The notes below the pieces were generated by a model that ran no database searches, was not told the origin of the DNA, and saw nothing but the letters and a program-made list of their open reading frames with translations. DNA of 64,000 nt from Chitinophagaceae bacterium. Lineage in GTDB: Bacteria > Bacteroidota > Bacteroidia > Chitinophagales > UBA10324. Of this stretch, positions 16,447-26,073 are shown in pieces. Within the stretch, counting starts at the first letter, position 1, and every line of letters starts with the position of its first letter. The position numbers were made by a program, and so were the translations under genes. The stretch is from NCBI GenBank assembly GCA_947474435.1, contig CANJII010000004.1, forward strand, positions 62,001-126,000, in the 5' to 3' direction.

Positions 16447-18867
16447 TTGTTGAAAAAAAAATCTAAAATGAAATTGAAGAATAACATCAAATCTTATTTG
16501 ATAATAACATTAATGATTGCGAACTGTTTTAAATCAACAGCTCAGATAAATACAAATACAAGTGTAACAGCCCTGCAATTAGCTCAGGCTCTGGTTGGTC
16601 CAGGCGCTACCGTTTTAAATCCGGTAATTACAGGTGCATTTGGTTCTTATGGAACTTTTGCAAACGGGAGTTCTACTAATATTGGAATTGATCATGGAAT
16701 AATTTTAACTTCCGGTACAGCTACGCTTCCAAATACTAATACTATGGCAAGTTTTGGGGCAAGCAACGGAGCTCCTGGTGACCCTCTTCTTGCTTTTGCC
16801 GGAACCACTAATGATGCATGTCGTTTTGAATTTGATGTTGTTGCTTATGATTCAATTTTAACTTTCAATTATGTTTTTGCCTCGGATGAATACAATGATT
16901 ATGTAAATTCTATAAATGATGCATTTGGGTTTTTTATTAGTGGTCCAGGTATTGTTGGGCAACAAAATATTGCTGTTGTTCCCGGAACTTCAACTCAAAT
17001 TACTATCAATAATGTGAATTGCGGGTTAAATGGTTCGTACTATGTTTGTAATGATCCATGGGATCCATTAGGTGGTGGTTGCACAACCCAATGTCCGACT
17101 AATGCAGCTCAAACTACTGTTGAATATGACGGATTTACTACCTTGCTGACAGCACAGGCAAATGTTATGGCTTGTGATACTTATCACTTGGTTTTAGTTA
17201 TTGCCGATGTAAGTGATTTTATTTTTGATTCAGGCGTTATGATTGCGAATCTATTAGCAGGTACGGTTGTCTATCAAAATGTTAGCACACCAATTCCAAA
17301 TTACCCGACCAATTCTATTGTTGAAGGATGTACCACAGGTGAAATACAAGTAAAGAAAATATCGAATAGCGGTCCATGTGGAGTTATTGATACATCCGGC
17401 ACCTGCCAACTTGATACTGTATGCTATCATATTGTAACAAGCGGAAATGCCATAGAAGGAATTGACTATATAAGCTTACCCGATACTGTTTGTATTTCAG
17501 CATTGGATAGTGTTTTTTATCTGAACATTGTTCCAATTTCCGATGGAGTTTTTGAACCACCTTTTGACACTATTATAGTTGACTTATATCCAATTCTTGA
17601 TTCATTAGATACTGCAAACTGTTCGGGCGCTGCTTCACTTATTGCACTGCATGCCATGTTTTTATTAATGGATCCCGTTTTACAAGCATCACCAGATGAC
17701 ACAATATGTGAAACCCAGTCAACTACTTTAAGTGCGGTTACAAATCTTCCGAATATGATTTGGACACCTGCTGGTTCTTTATCCTGTTCGAATTGTTCAT
17801 CACCCGTTGCTTCTCCACCTAATACCATGCAATATACAGTTCAGGCAAGTTTAGGCTCCTGTACTTTATCTGACAATGTATTAATAACTGTTTCAACCGT
17901 TCCAATAGTTAATGCAGGAGCTGATGTGTCTATTTGTCCAGGTAAATCAATTGGACTTAATGCTACAAACGCAACTACTTTTATTTGGCTTAATCCGGGT
18001 GCTTCTTCGTTAAGCGATCCGAATATTCCCAATCCAATTGCTACTCCAACTGTTCAAACAACTTATATTGTTCAAGGCAGCGATAATTTATGTGGTACAA
18101 CAACTGATACTGTTGTTGTTTCAATTTATCCTGAACCAACCATTATAGCCGGTCCTGATACTTCAATTTGCCCAAATAATTTTGTTCAGCTTTTTGTTTA
18201 CGGAGGTGTAAGTTATAATTGGTCAGGAACCGGATTAAATAATAACGACATACAATTTCCTCTTGCCTTACCTGTATCGTCAACAGAAATTTATGTTGTT
18301 ACTGCAACTGATATAAATGGATGTATTGATACTGCGCAGGTTACTGTTCATGTTTATGATGAGCCAATGGCCAATGCCGGTATTGATGTTGAAATATTTT
18401 TATTCGACAGTACTCAGTTAAATGCAAGTGGTGGTGGGTTTTATTCCTGGTCTCCAACAACCGGATTAAACAATCCCAATGTTTCCAATCCGGTTGCCAA
18501 TCCAACTGTAACAACCATGTATATTTTGACTATGACAACAGCAGATGGATGTGTGGATATGGACACAGTTTTTGTTTTGGTAAATGATGAACCTATTGTT
18601 AAAGTGCCCAATGCTTTCTCTCCAAATGGTGATGGGCATAATGATTATTTAAGAATAATTCGGTTGGGTGTTTTCGATTTAACTTATTTGAAAATATTTA
18701 ATCGCTGGGGTGAAATTGTTTTTGAAACACGAACACTTTCAGGTTGGTGGGATGGAAATTATAAAGGGCAGCCTTGCGAAGTAGGTGTTTATTCATTTAT
18801 TTTAGTTGGAGAAGGCTATGGCAACAACCATATTGAAAGAAAAGGAAATATTACTTTGGTGAGATAA
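16447..18867 (+). CDS. Choice-of-anchor L domain protein, tandem paralog, T9SS type B sorting domain
   Basis: Same architecture and many identical blocks as the upstream gene; C-term 'VPNAFSPNGDGHNDYLRIIRLGVFDLTYLKIFNRWGEIVFET'. Likely start at ATG 16468. Confidence 0.92.
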   Translation: MLKKKSKMKLKNNIKSYLIITLMIANCFKSTAQINTNTSVTALQLAQALVGPGATVLNPVITGAFGSYGTFANGSSTNIGIDHGIILTSGTATLPNTNTMASFGASNGAPGDPLLAFAGTTNDACRFEFDVVAYDSILTFNYVFASDEYNDYVNSINDAFGFFISGPGIVGQQNIAVVPGTSTQITINNVNCGLNGSYYVCNDPWDPLGGGCTTQCPTNAAQTTVEYDGFTTLLTAQANVMACDTYHLVLVIADVSDFIFDSGVMIANLLAGTVVYQNVSTPIPNYPTNSIVEGCTTGEIQVKKISNSGPCGVIDTSGTCQLDTVCYHIVTSGNAIEGIDYISLPDTVCISALDSVFYLNIVPISDGVFEPPFDTIIVDLYPILDSLDTANCSGAASLIALHAMFLLMDPVLQASPDDTICETQSTTLSAVTNLPNMIWTPAGSLSCSNCSSPVASPPNTMQYTVQASLGSCTLSDNVLITVSTVPIVNAGADVSICPGKSIGLNATNATTFIWLNPGASSLSDPNIPNPIATPTVQTTYIVQGSDNLCGTTTDTVVVSIYPEPTIIAGPDTSICPNNFVQLFVYGGVSYNWSGTGLNNNDIQFPLALPVSSTEIYVVTATDINGCIDTAQVTVHVYDEPMANAGIDVEIFLFDSTQLNASGGGFYSWSPTTGLNNPNVSNPVANPTVTTMYILTMTTADGCVDMDTVFVLVNDEPIVKVPNAFSPNGDGHNDYLRIIRLGVFDLTYLKIFNRWGEIVFETRTLSGWWDGNYKGQPCEVGVYSFILVGEGYGNNHIERKGNITLVR

Positions 18868-18890
18868 TTTTTATCTTCTGATAAATTTAA

Positions 18891-18922
18891 AAAAGGCGTT
18901 AGAAAATTTCTAACGCCTTTTT
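18891..18922. terminator. Bidirectional terminator between convergent genes
   Basis: AAAAGGCGTTAGAAAatTTTCTAACGCCTTTTTT. Confidence 0.88.
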
Positions 18923-18923
18923 T

Positions 18924-19895
18924 TTATCTCCTTTGATTTAAATATTTAAACATATCAATAACAGTTTCTTGCAAAGAATATTTTTGTATCCATCTTGTTT
19001 CGGTTTTCAGTTTTGTTGAGTCGCCATAAATTATTGGCTCATCGGTAGGTCGAAAAAGAGTTGAATCCGAATCGAGAATAAATTTTCTATCGCATACTTG
19101 TTCAATTATTTCTATTACCAATTGCATGGAGTAAACTTTTTCGCCGCTTATGTTATATGCTTCGCCTGCAATTCCCTTTTCAGATAATAAAACCAATGCC
19201 GAAACCAAATCGCGCACATCGGTAATGGCACGAAGCGAAGAAAGATTTCCTACTCTGAGTTTTTCTGTTTTGCCATGAATGATGTCAAATGCGCGTTGTA
19301 CAAAATCGCTTACTGCATCATTGGTTTTTCGCGCACCAGTTGTGTTAAATATGCGGGCGCGAATGCCTGAAATTCCATGCCCCTTATAGTATTGATAAGT
19401 AAGTAAGTCTTGTGCAACCTTGCTTACACCATACGGATGCAATGGCAGAAGTTCAGCATTTTCTTTTATCGGAACATTTTCAGGAGTAAGTGAAGCACCA
19501 TACTCAGCACTGCTGCATGCAACTACTACTGTTGGATTGTATGCAGCATCAAGTTTTCGGGCCGAGATAATTGCTTCAAATAAGTTAATGGTTCCATTGG
19601 CATTTATATCCATGGTTTCAACAGGGCGAAGCCAACTGACCGTTGGAAAACTTTGTGCCGCAAGGTGAAATACTTTTGTTGGTTTGAATTCATGAATTAT
19701 TTTTTCAACCGCTTCGGCATGCCGAACATCAAGTTCAATTGGAAGACACAAATCAACTATGTCGTTCAAATTTATTGTTGGATTAAAATAGGTGCCAATC
19801 AAAAATTCTTTTTTCACTTTGCCTGAATAATATTCGAGCAAATGCGATCCAACCATGCCGGCAGTACCGGTAATTAAAATGTGTTCGTTACTCAT
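18924..19895 (-). CDS. NAD(P)-dependent sugar epimerase/dehydratase (GDP-mannose 4,6-dehydratase/reductase-like extended SDR)
   Basis: 'ILITGTAGMVGSHLLEYY', 'YGVSK', 'RIFNTTGARKTNDAVSDFVQRAFDIIHG'. Confidence 0.88.
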   Translation of the reverse strand: MSNEHILITGTAGMVGSHLLEYYSGKVKKEFLIGTYFNPTINLNDIVDLCLPIELDVRHAEAVEKIIHEFKPTKVFHLAAQSFPTVSWLRPVETMDINANGTINLFEAIISARKLDAAYNPTVVVACSSAEYGASLTPENVPIKENAELLPLHPYGVSKVAQDLLTYQYYKGHGISGIRARIFNTTGARKTNDAVSDFVQRAFDIIHGKTEKLRVGNLSSLRAITDVRDLVSALVLLSEKGIAGEAYNISGEKVYSMQLVIEIIEQVCDRKFILDSDSTLFRPTDEPIIYGDSTKLKTETRWIQKYSLQETVIDMFKYLNQRR

Positions 19896-21063
19896 TCAAT
19901 GATAATGTATATACCTCTTTAATTTTTTCACCGATCAGTTTCCAGGAAAATTGTTCGTCGGCCGTTTTTTTTGCAGCGAGTCTTAATTTTTCTGCTCCTA
20001 AATTGTCTGATAATAATGTTAACATTTTACTGCAAAGGTCTTCATGATTTTCTGTTTGAAACAATATTCCATTTTCGCTATCAATAATAATGTCTTTAAA
20101 AACAGCTAAGTCACTGGCAATAATTGCGGCGCCATAATCCAGAGAACGAATTAAAACTCCACTCGAATATATTTTTCGATAAGGAAGCACCACCACATCG
20201 GTGGCTTTAAAATAATAGGGTATGCTATCATTAGGAATGTATTCTAACCTTAAAATACAATCGTCTTCCATTTTATTTTCTTTGATAATGGCAAGAAATT
20301 CCTCTTCTTCCATCTTCCAGGTTTGTCCGGCTATCAACAATTGAACATTTGCATTTTTTTTTCGAAGTAATGCAAATGCTTTTAACAACACATCCAATCC
20401 CTTCACCTTTTTAATTTGACCAAAAAAAAGAATCAATTGCTTCTCTGCCGGAAGGTTTAGTTTTTTCCGTGCCTCTGAAACCGAACATTTGGCTGAATAT
20501 AAAAAATCAGAATCGCCATGGGGTACTTTATGAATATGATCCGGCGGAAAATGTTTAAAATATTTTTCGAGTGATTTTTTTGCAAAATCAGAGTGCACAA
20601 TAATGCGGTCAATGAGTTTCTCAAATTTTAAATACTTAGTTGAATTGATAGTTGCCCCGTATTTCTGAAAATCTTCGACATCGTGTATAGTGGTAATAAT
20701 TTTAAAACCATTGCGCTTAAACAATTGAAGAATTAATAATTCAAGTCGAGAGAAGTGATAAATATTTGCGTGAAGCACATTGTACTTTTTTGCTTTTGCA
20801 TCGCGCAATGAATTAAAGATTGCTTTGACAAACCTGATTCCCCGGATGAGTTTAAAATCATTTCCATAAATCCGATGAAAGCTTTTTACTGTTGGAAATG
20901 TAAAAGGGAATTTTTCATCCATGTGTGTTTCATCGCATGTATAAAATGTTAATTCAACGCCGGCATCAGTTGCGGCTTTGCACAATCCGAAATCATAAAA
21001 TTCATTTCCACGATGACCGCCAATCGGTTCAACAAATGCAACTTTTATTTCTAAGTCATTCAT
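19888..21063 (-). CDS. Glycosyltransferase family 4 protein
   Basis: 'LPAEKQLILFFGQIKKVKGLDVLLKAFALLRKKNANVQLLIAG', 'KATDVVVLPYRKIYSSGVLIRSLDYGAAIIASDL'. Confidence 0.9.
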   Translation of the reverse strand: MNDLEIKVAFVEPIGGHRGNEFYDFGLCKAATDAGVELTFYTCDETHMDEKFPFTFPTVKSFHRIYGNDFKLIRGIRFVKAIFNSLRDAKAKKYNVLHANIYHFSRLELLILQLFKRNGFKIITTIHDVEDFQKYGATINSTKYLKFEKLIDRIIVHSDFAKKSLEKYFKHFPPDHIHKVPHGDSDFLYSAKCSVSEARKKLNLPAEKQLILFFGQIKKVKGLDVLLKAFALLRKKNANVQLLIAGQTWKMEEEEFLAIIKENKMEDDCILRLEYIPNDSIPYYFKATDVVVLPYRKIYSSGVLIRSLDYGAAIIASDLAVFKDIIIDSENGILFQTENHEDLCSKMLTLLSDNLGAEKLRLAAKKTADEQFSWKLIGEKIKEVYTLSLNE

Positions 21064-21949
21064 GCCATTTGCTTAAATTCCGGTTCAATAATTTTTCCAG
21101 TTTCATTATATCAGGTTTATAAAATTCATTTAAAAATTTTATTGTTTTTTCTTCAACAGGCGCTTTCTTTTTTGTTAAAATAATTTCAAGAATATACAAT
21201 TGTATTTTTTTCGGTAATAAATTTTTCATCATCAATCTGACTTTTTTAAAACGATAAATAAACCTGAACACACTGTTTCGCGGCGTGGCAAATGGGTTGT
21301 GGGTTTTATCGAGATTTAATTTTACTGTTTCATCAATTTCTAAAAACCGATAAAGCCGGTTAATTTCTTTTTCTGTAGTATTCTTAAAATCATCAAATAA
21401 AATTACCAGCACTTTTTCAGTTCCAAAAACATCCATGTATCTTTTCACCTGTTCATAATACAATCCTAATAAAATGAACTGCTGATAAAATAAATTTTCC
21501 AGAGGGGTTCTGTTTTTATTGAAAATTATTTTCTCAAAAGATGTATTTACATATCCCAGTTTACAATCCATTTGATAGTGTGAATATGCCCGCTCTACAG
21601 GATTGCGCAGCAGGATGATGATGCGTGCATCGTGAATTTTATTTTTTATTAATTGAGGAACTGCTTCGTAAAAAAGATACGAAACACTTGCTTCGCCAAC
21701 CGCTTTTTTGCCGTCGCTATTTTCAAATAATTTTTTGTAATCGTTCCAGTTGCTGATGCCCCGTTCTTTATAATACAAATCCTGTTTTACGGCTGATTCA
21801 TATGAAAAATAATTGGTTTCCTTAATAGGCGACATAAATACATCGGGGTGTGCATCCAGATAGTGATAAAGCGAGGTGGTTCCGGCCTTTGGTGCACCAA
21901 CTATAAAAAAATTCGGCAGCATTAATGGTTCCGGTTGTTCAGTTTGCAT
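21056..21949 (-). CDS. Sulfotransferase domain protein 1
   Basis: PAPS 5'-phosphosulfate-loop-like 'FFIVGAPKAGTTSLYHYLDAHPDVFMSPIKETNYFS'; 3'-phosphate-like 'IILLRNPVERAYSHYQM'. Confidence 0.92.
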   Translation of the reverse strand: MQTEQPEPLMLPNFFIVGAPKAGTTSLYHYLDAHPDVFMSPIKETNYFSYESAVKQDLYYKERGISNWNDYKKLFENSDGKKAVGEASVSYLFYEAVPQLIKNKIHDARIIILLRNPVERAYSHYQMDCKLGYVNTSFEKIIFNKNRTPLENLFYQQFILLGLYYEQVKRYMDVFGTEKVLVILFDDFKNTTEKEINRLYRFLEIDETVKLNLDKTHNPFATPRNSVFRFIYRFKKVRLMMKNLLPKKIQLYILEIILTKKKAPVEEKTIKFLNEFYKPDIMKLEKLLNRNLSKWHE

Positions 21950-23543
21950 TTAGTTTTATATATCCCACACTAAAGCCGGGCAATATCAACTGCTCATTAC
22001 AGGTTTTTTCTGCCTGCCAGAAACACGACACGGCAATTTTATATTGTTTAAAGAAATTTGTTTTACCAAATCCGGCATAAGTTTTTTCACCGGATAAATA
22101 ACAAATTTTGAAGTCGGTATTTTTTATTGATTTATCATTCAGAAAAGTTTTGGAAACATTCAATTCTCTGCCTGACTTATTAATGAAATAAATAAATAAT
22201 TCGTTGCTTGCTTTTGAATAATAAGATTCAAAATGAATGTTGCGGTCTGTTTCAATCACATTATTATCCTTCACAATGATTTCAGTTTTCTGTTGGTCTA
22301 AAGAGTACATTTCTTTAATTAACAGATGAGCAAAAAAGCTTGTCCGCCTGATTAAAGTATCACTTTCAGGATCGCGGTAAGATTCACTTGGTTGATTGGT
22401 GGTTAGCAAAGCTGCAGCTAAATATCCGCCATCAAGGTTATGATATGTGGCAATATCAATCATGTTATTATGCTTATAATTCAGATCATTTAATTTCAGA
22501 TAATATTCAACAATAAACATTGCCTGAAACAAAGTGTTGCCGTAAATTCCTTTTGTTCCTCCAATAGCAATATTCCATTCGGTGATCCACATTTTGCGGT
22601 TTGAACCAAAAGTTTTTAAATAATAGTCAGCTGATTCACTCATAAATTTATCAATGTTGGAATTAAATTCATCACCGGCGCAGTTGAATATTGCATCCAG
22701 ACCTGATTGTGTATTTTGGCAAGAAAAGGGGAGGTAATAATGAACAATAATTGCATCGTACCATTTCTGGTTTTTTAATTCTTGATTCCAGTTAGAAAAA
22801 AAATTATCGAAACCGTTGCTTTCATTGTCGTCATAAATTTTTCCATACGGTGCAGCGCAGGCTCCAACAGGAATTTCAGGAAAATATTTTTTAATCGAAT
22901 CAGAATATGGAATGCATATAGAAGAATATTTTCCAACGGTAGGAAAAACAGCTCTTAGTTGTTTCAAGTATGGTTCTCCTCCTAATTCAATGCCGATAAC
23001 TTTTACTCCGTTTTTTTTAAAGAATCTAATTTGATCGAGCATTTCACGGGGCGATGCTGTTAAAATATTACCAACTAATAACACATCTGAATTTGTTCGT
23101 TTTGCAAGCTCCACTAATTGATCAATGTAGCGAACCTTTAACTGACTTTGAATTTTAAACCGTCCTTGCTTTTCGTATTTATCAGCTGCTATTTTGTTAA
23201 CAGAGGCAACTTCTGATTTTATGTATCCATAACCTTTTGCATCCCAATGGCAATAGGCCCATTCGCCTCCGCCGGGCCATCTGAGTATATTAGGGTTTAA
23301 TTGCTTTTCATATTTTATAAAGAATGGGTTTAACACATTCATTCTATCAAAAAGATTTGAAACAGCCATTCCGTACAATCGCGAAACAACGGGTGGTTTT
23401 AATTGATCTGTTTTTATTTCAAGTGAAATAAATTTTTGTTCCTTTTTTTCATGTCCGCTTTTAGTGTTTTTTCTGGGAAGAGTAAATAACCCGAGGCATA
23501 AAAAAACAAGTGAAATGAACAGTAATCTTTTAACCAAGTTCAT
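21939..23543 (-). CDS. Putative clan GH-A-like glycoside hydrolase (alpha-L-arabinofuranosidase/GH79-like fold), exported
   Basis: N-terminal signal/TM segment, 'NPNILRWPGGGEWAYCHWD', candidate acid/base 'GIELGGEPYL', candidate nucleophile 'KMWITEWNIAIGG'. Confidence 0.6.
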   Translation of the reverse strand: MNLVKRLLFISLVFLCLGLFTLPRKNTKSGHEKKEQKFISLEIKTDQLKPPVVSRLYGMAVSNLFDRMNVLNPFFIKYEKQLNPNILRWPGGGEWAYCHWDAKGYGYIKSEVASVNKIAADKYEKQGRFKIQSQLKVRYIDQLVELAKRTNSDVLLVGNILTASPREMLDQIRFFKKNGVKVIGIELGGEPYLKQLRAVFPTVGKYSSICIPYSDSIKKYFPEIPVGACAAPYGKIYDDNESNGFDNFFSNWNQELKNQKWYDAIIVHYYLPFSCQNTQSGLDAIFNCAGDEFNSNIDKFMSESADYYLKTFGSNRKMWITEWNIAIGGTKGIYGNTLFQAMFIVEYYLKLNDLNYKHNNMIDIATYHNLDGGYLAAALLTTNQPSESYRDPESDTLIRRTSFFAHLLIKEMYSLDQQKTEIIVKDNNVIETDRNIHFESYYSKASNELFIYFINKSGRELNVSKTFLNDKSIKNTDFKICYLSGEKTYAGFGKTNFFKQYKIAVSCFWQAEKTCNEQLILPGFSVGYIKLNAN

Positions 23544-24873
23544 AATTTTTCTCAGGTTGATTTTCGATGTAGTAGTAAAAGTAGATTAATGCAATCAATG
23601 TAAATGTTACACCCGGCCCGGGTGGAAAATAAGTACCCCCGGTAGGAATAGAACGAATCCAATAAAACAACATGTAATATTTACAGGCTTGAAAAAAAAC
23701 ATCATTTCTATTTGTTTTAATTTTTCTAATCCAGGTAATTAATTTAATGAAAACAAGCTGAATGGCGGTTACACCTATAATACCATATAAAAAAACTGAA
23801 CCAACAATACCTATATCTGATGGAAAAAACCGCCCGTAATAAGTTTGCGGGTTTCCTGCCCAGTGATTGCTCCAGTTGCCATTTCCAAAAATTATGGTTA
23901 TTGGTTTCCGAATCCAAAACAAACCTGAAATTATAATCTGCTTAATTCTGGCATCGGCCGATGATTCGCCTACTTTTTCTCCCTGAATCACCTCAAATAC
24001 ATTGGTATACATTTCATTTAACCTGAAAATAATATCGGGGCGAATTAAATAAATTAATATAAAAGCCATTGCCAAAGTGCTGGTTAATGATATGAAATAG
24101 AAAAATTGTTTTTTACTCGAAAGATTTAAAAAAAAATACAAGCCTGCTGTACCTAATAATGAAAGTGTTAATGCCCGTTTCTGAAAAATTAAAAATATAT
24201 AACTGAAAAATATTATCGAAAACAAAAGATACTTCCATGAATTTGTTTTAAAAAAAATAAATAAATAAAATAAAAATGCAAACGCTAAAAAAGCTATATC
24301 GAATGTAAAAGTACAGCCGCCCTTAGCTGTATTGCAGGTGACAAAAACAGCTTCTTTAAAATGATTGGGATTAAATAAAATATCTGCCAGTAAATATATA
24401 GTCAATTGTATCCACGCTAAGTTCAGCATCACATCCCTGATCATGTGAAGTGATATGTTTCGCGTTTTTAATTGATAGAAAATAAATATTCCTGCAATTA
24501 TAAAAAGCCATGAACGATCGGTGCCTAAACCATATAACAGTGGTTGCTTCCAAAATATGAACGAAACAATGGCAGAGTATACTGGCATTAAAAAAGCAAA
24601 CCCAAGTGAAATTCTTTCAAAGGCATTAAATTTTTTTCCGCTTGAAAGTTTATCGATAATATAAAAAATGATAAACAGCAGCAGAAAAACTAGCAATACC
24701 ATTTCATAATATACAACTGTAAACATTAATGGTGAACGACCTAATGATTGAAATATCGCAAGTAAAAAAAATCCCAGCCACCATTGTTTTAATGCAACAT
24801 TTACTTTGAATTTTGGCAATCGTAATTCAGTATAATCAGTCTGTTTTATTAAGCTGTTGTTTTCAATATTCAA
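23530..24873 (-). CDS. O-antigen ligase/polymerase-like membrane protein (Wzy-like)
   Basis: 447 aa, about 11-12 hydrophobic segments, periplasmic-loop-like 'IIFGNGNWSNHWAGNPQTYYGRFFPSDIGIVGSVFLYGIIG'. Confidence 0.65.
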   Translation of the reverse strand: MNIENNSLIKQTDYTELRLPKFKVNVALKQWWLGFFLLAIFQSLGRSPLMFTVVYYEMVLLVFLLLFIIFYIIDKLSSGKKFNAFERISLGFAFLMPVYSAIVSFIFWKQPLLYGLGTDRSWLFIIAGIFIFYQLKTRNISLHMIRDVMLNLAWIQLTIYLLADILFNPNHFKEAVFVTCNTAKGGCTFTFDIAFLAFAFLFYLFIFFKTNSWKYLLFSIIFFSYIFLIFQKRALTLSLLGTAGLYFFLNLSSKKQFFYFISLTSTLAMAFILIYLIRPDIIFRLNEMYTNVFEVIQGEKVGESSADARIKQIIISGLFWIRKPITIIFGNGNWSNHWAGNPQTYYGRFFPSDIGIVGSVFLYGIIGVTAIQLVFIKLITWIRKIKTNRNDVFFQACKYYMLFYWIRSIPTGGTYFPPGPGVTFTLIALIYFYYYIENQPEKNYELG

Positions 24874-24940
24874 TTCCTGATTTTTTTAAAAAATTATTGA
24901 TGGGCAAAAATCTATTTTCTTTCCTGAAGTTTTTTATGAA

Positions 24941-25987
24941 TTAAGTTTTTTGCTGTACCAAAAAACAATTTTTAAATCCGAATAAAACCTTCATTATAAT
25001 TTTTGCTTCTGAAAAATCTTTTTTTGTAAAAGCTCTGAATGCATTCAGGAGCAAACGAAACCATGCAATCGGCAGCAACGCAAAATAATGTTGCCTGTAA
25101 AACAAAAGAAGGTTTCTGCTTTTCAAACAGGCATTAAATGGGCTTCTTGCTTTGTTCATTTTTTTTCCGGTTGAATTTCCTTGCTTATGAAATACTTTGC
25201 TTTCAAAGCAAAATTTAGTTTCAAACCCTTTTCGTTTTGCTCTTATGGCCCAATCGAGTTCTTCGAAATAGAGAAAATACTTTTCATTCATCAGCCCGAC
25301 TTCATTTAAAAAATTAGCAGTAAAGAAAATGGAGGCTCCATATGGATAATCAATTTTAACATCTGGGTAATCGTATTGACCTTTATCATTTTCATTCAAT
25401 CCTTTATGATATTGCCGAGATGTAAATGGATTAAAAATCCCCCCAATTGTTTGAATACGGTTATCGCTGTTATAATAAAGTATTTTGCTTCCGATTAATC
25501 CCGGTTTTTGTTTTTTTTCTTTGAGTTTATTCGAAAAATGAATTAATGAATTTAATGATTGTTTTTCGATAACCGTATCATTATTCAGTAACCAATAATA
25601 TTCAGATTTTAATTTTTGTGCCAATTGAATGCATGCATTATTTGCGGCTGCAAAACCGGTATTATTTTCATTAAATAACAAAATCAAATTCTGAGAATCA
25701 TTTGATATATCATGAAATTCGTTCAAATTATAAACAGGATCGAAATGTTTTTTTATTAATAAAGTTCTTGCAGAATCCGCTTGATTGGAAATTGCATAAA
25801 TCCTGTTGAAGTTTTTTCCAGTGGTTTTTATTTTAAGTAAATACTCTTCAAAATTCTCGAGAGCCGAACCATTATCTATCAGGAATACATTATACTGCTT
25901 ATATGTTGATGAATTCAAGCTAAGCAGGCACTCAACGGTATCATTTGTACCGTTATAATTTACCAGAATTATACTTGTTGTATTCAT
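24941..25987 (-). CDS. Glycosyltransferase family 2 protein (rhamnosyltransferase-like)
   Basis: 'TSIILVNYNGTNDTVECLLSLNSSTYKQYNVFLIDNGS', 'YYWLLNNDTVIE', 'EKYFLYFEELDWAIRAKRKGF'. Confidence 0.9.
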   Translation of the reverse strand: MNTTSIILVNYNGTNDTVECLLSLNSSTYKQYNVFLIDNGSALENFEEYLLKIKTTGKNFNRIYAISNQADSARTLLIKKHFDPVYNLNEFHDISNDSQNLILLFNENNTGFAAANNACIQLAQKLKSEYYWLLNNDTVIEKQSLNSLIHFSNKLKEKKQKPGLIGSKILYYNSDNRIQTIGGIFNPFTSRQYHKGLNENDKGQYDYPDVKIDYPYGASIFFTANFLNEVGLMNEKYFLYFEELDWAIRAKRKGFETKFCFESKVFHKQGNSTGKKMNKARSPFNACLKSRNLLLFYRQHYFALLPIAWFRLLLNAFRAFTKKDFSEAKIIMKVLFGFKNCFLVQQKT

Positions 25988-26073
25988 TATTAAAGGCTAA
26001 AAATGCAACGATAAATATTAACAAAGCCGTAACAATTTTAAGTTTCTAAAAAATTTGAAACTTCCTGCTTTAG

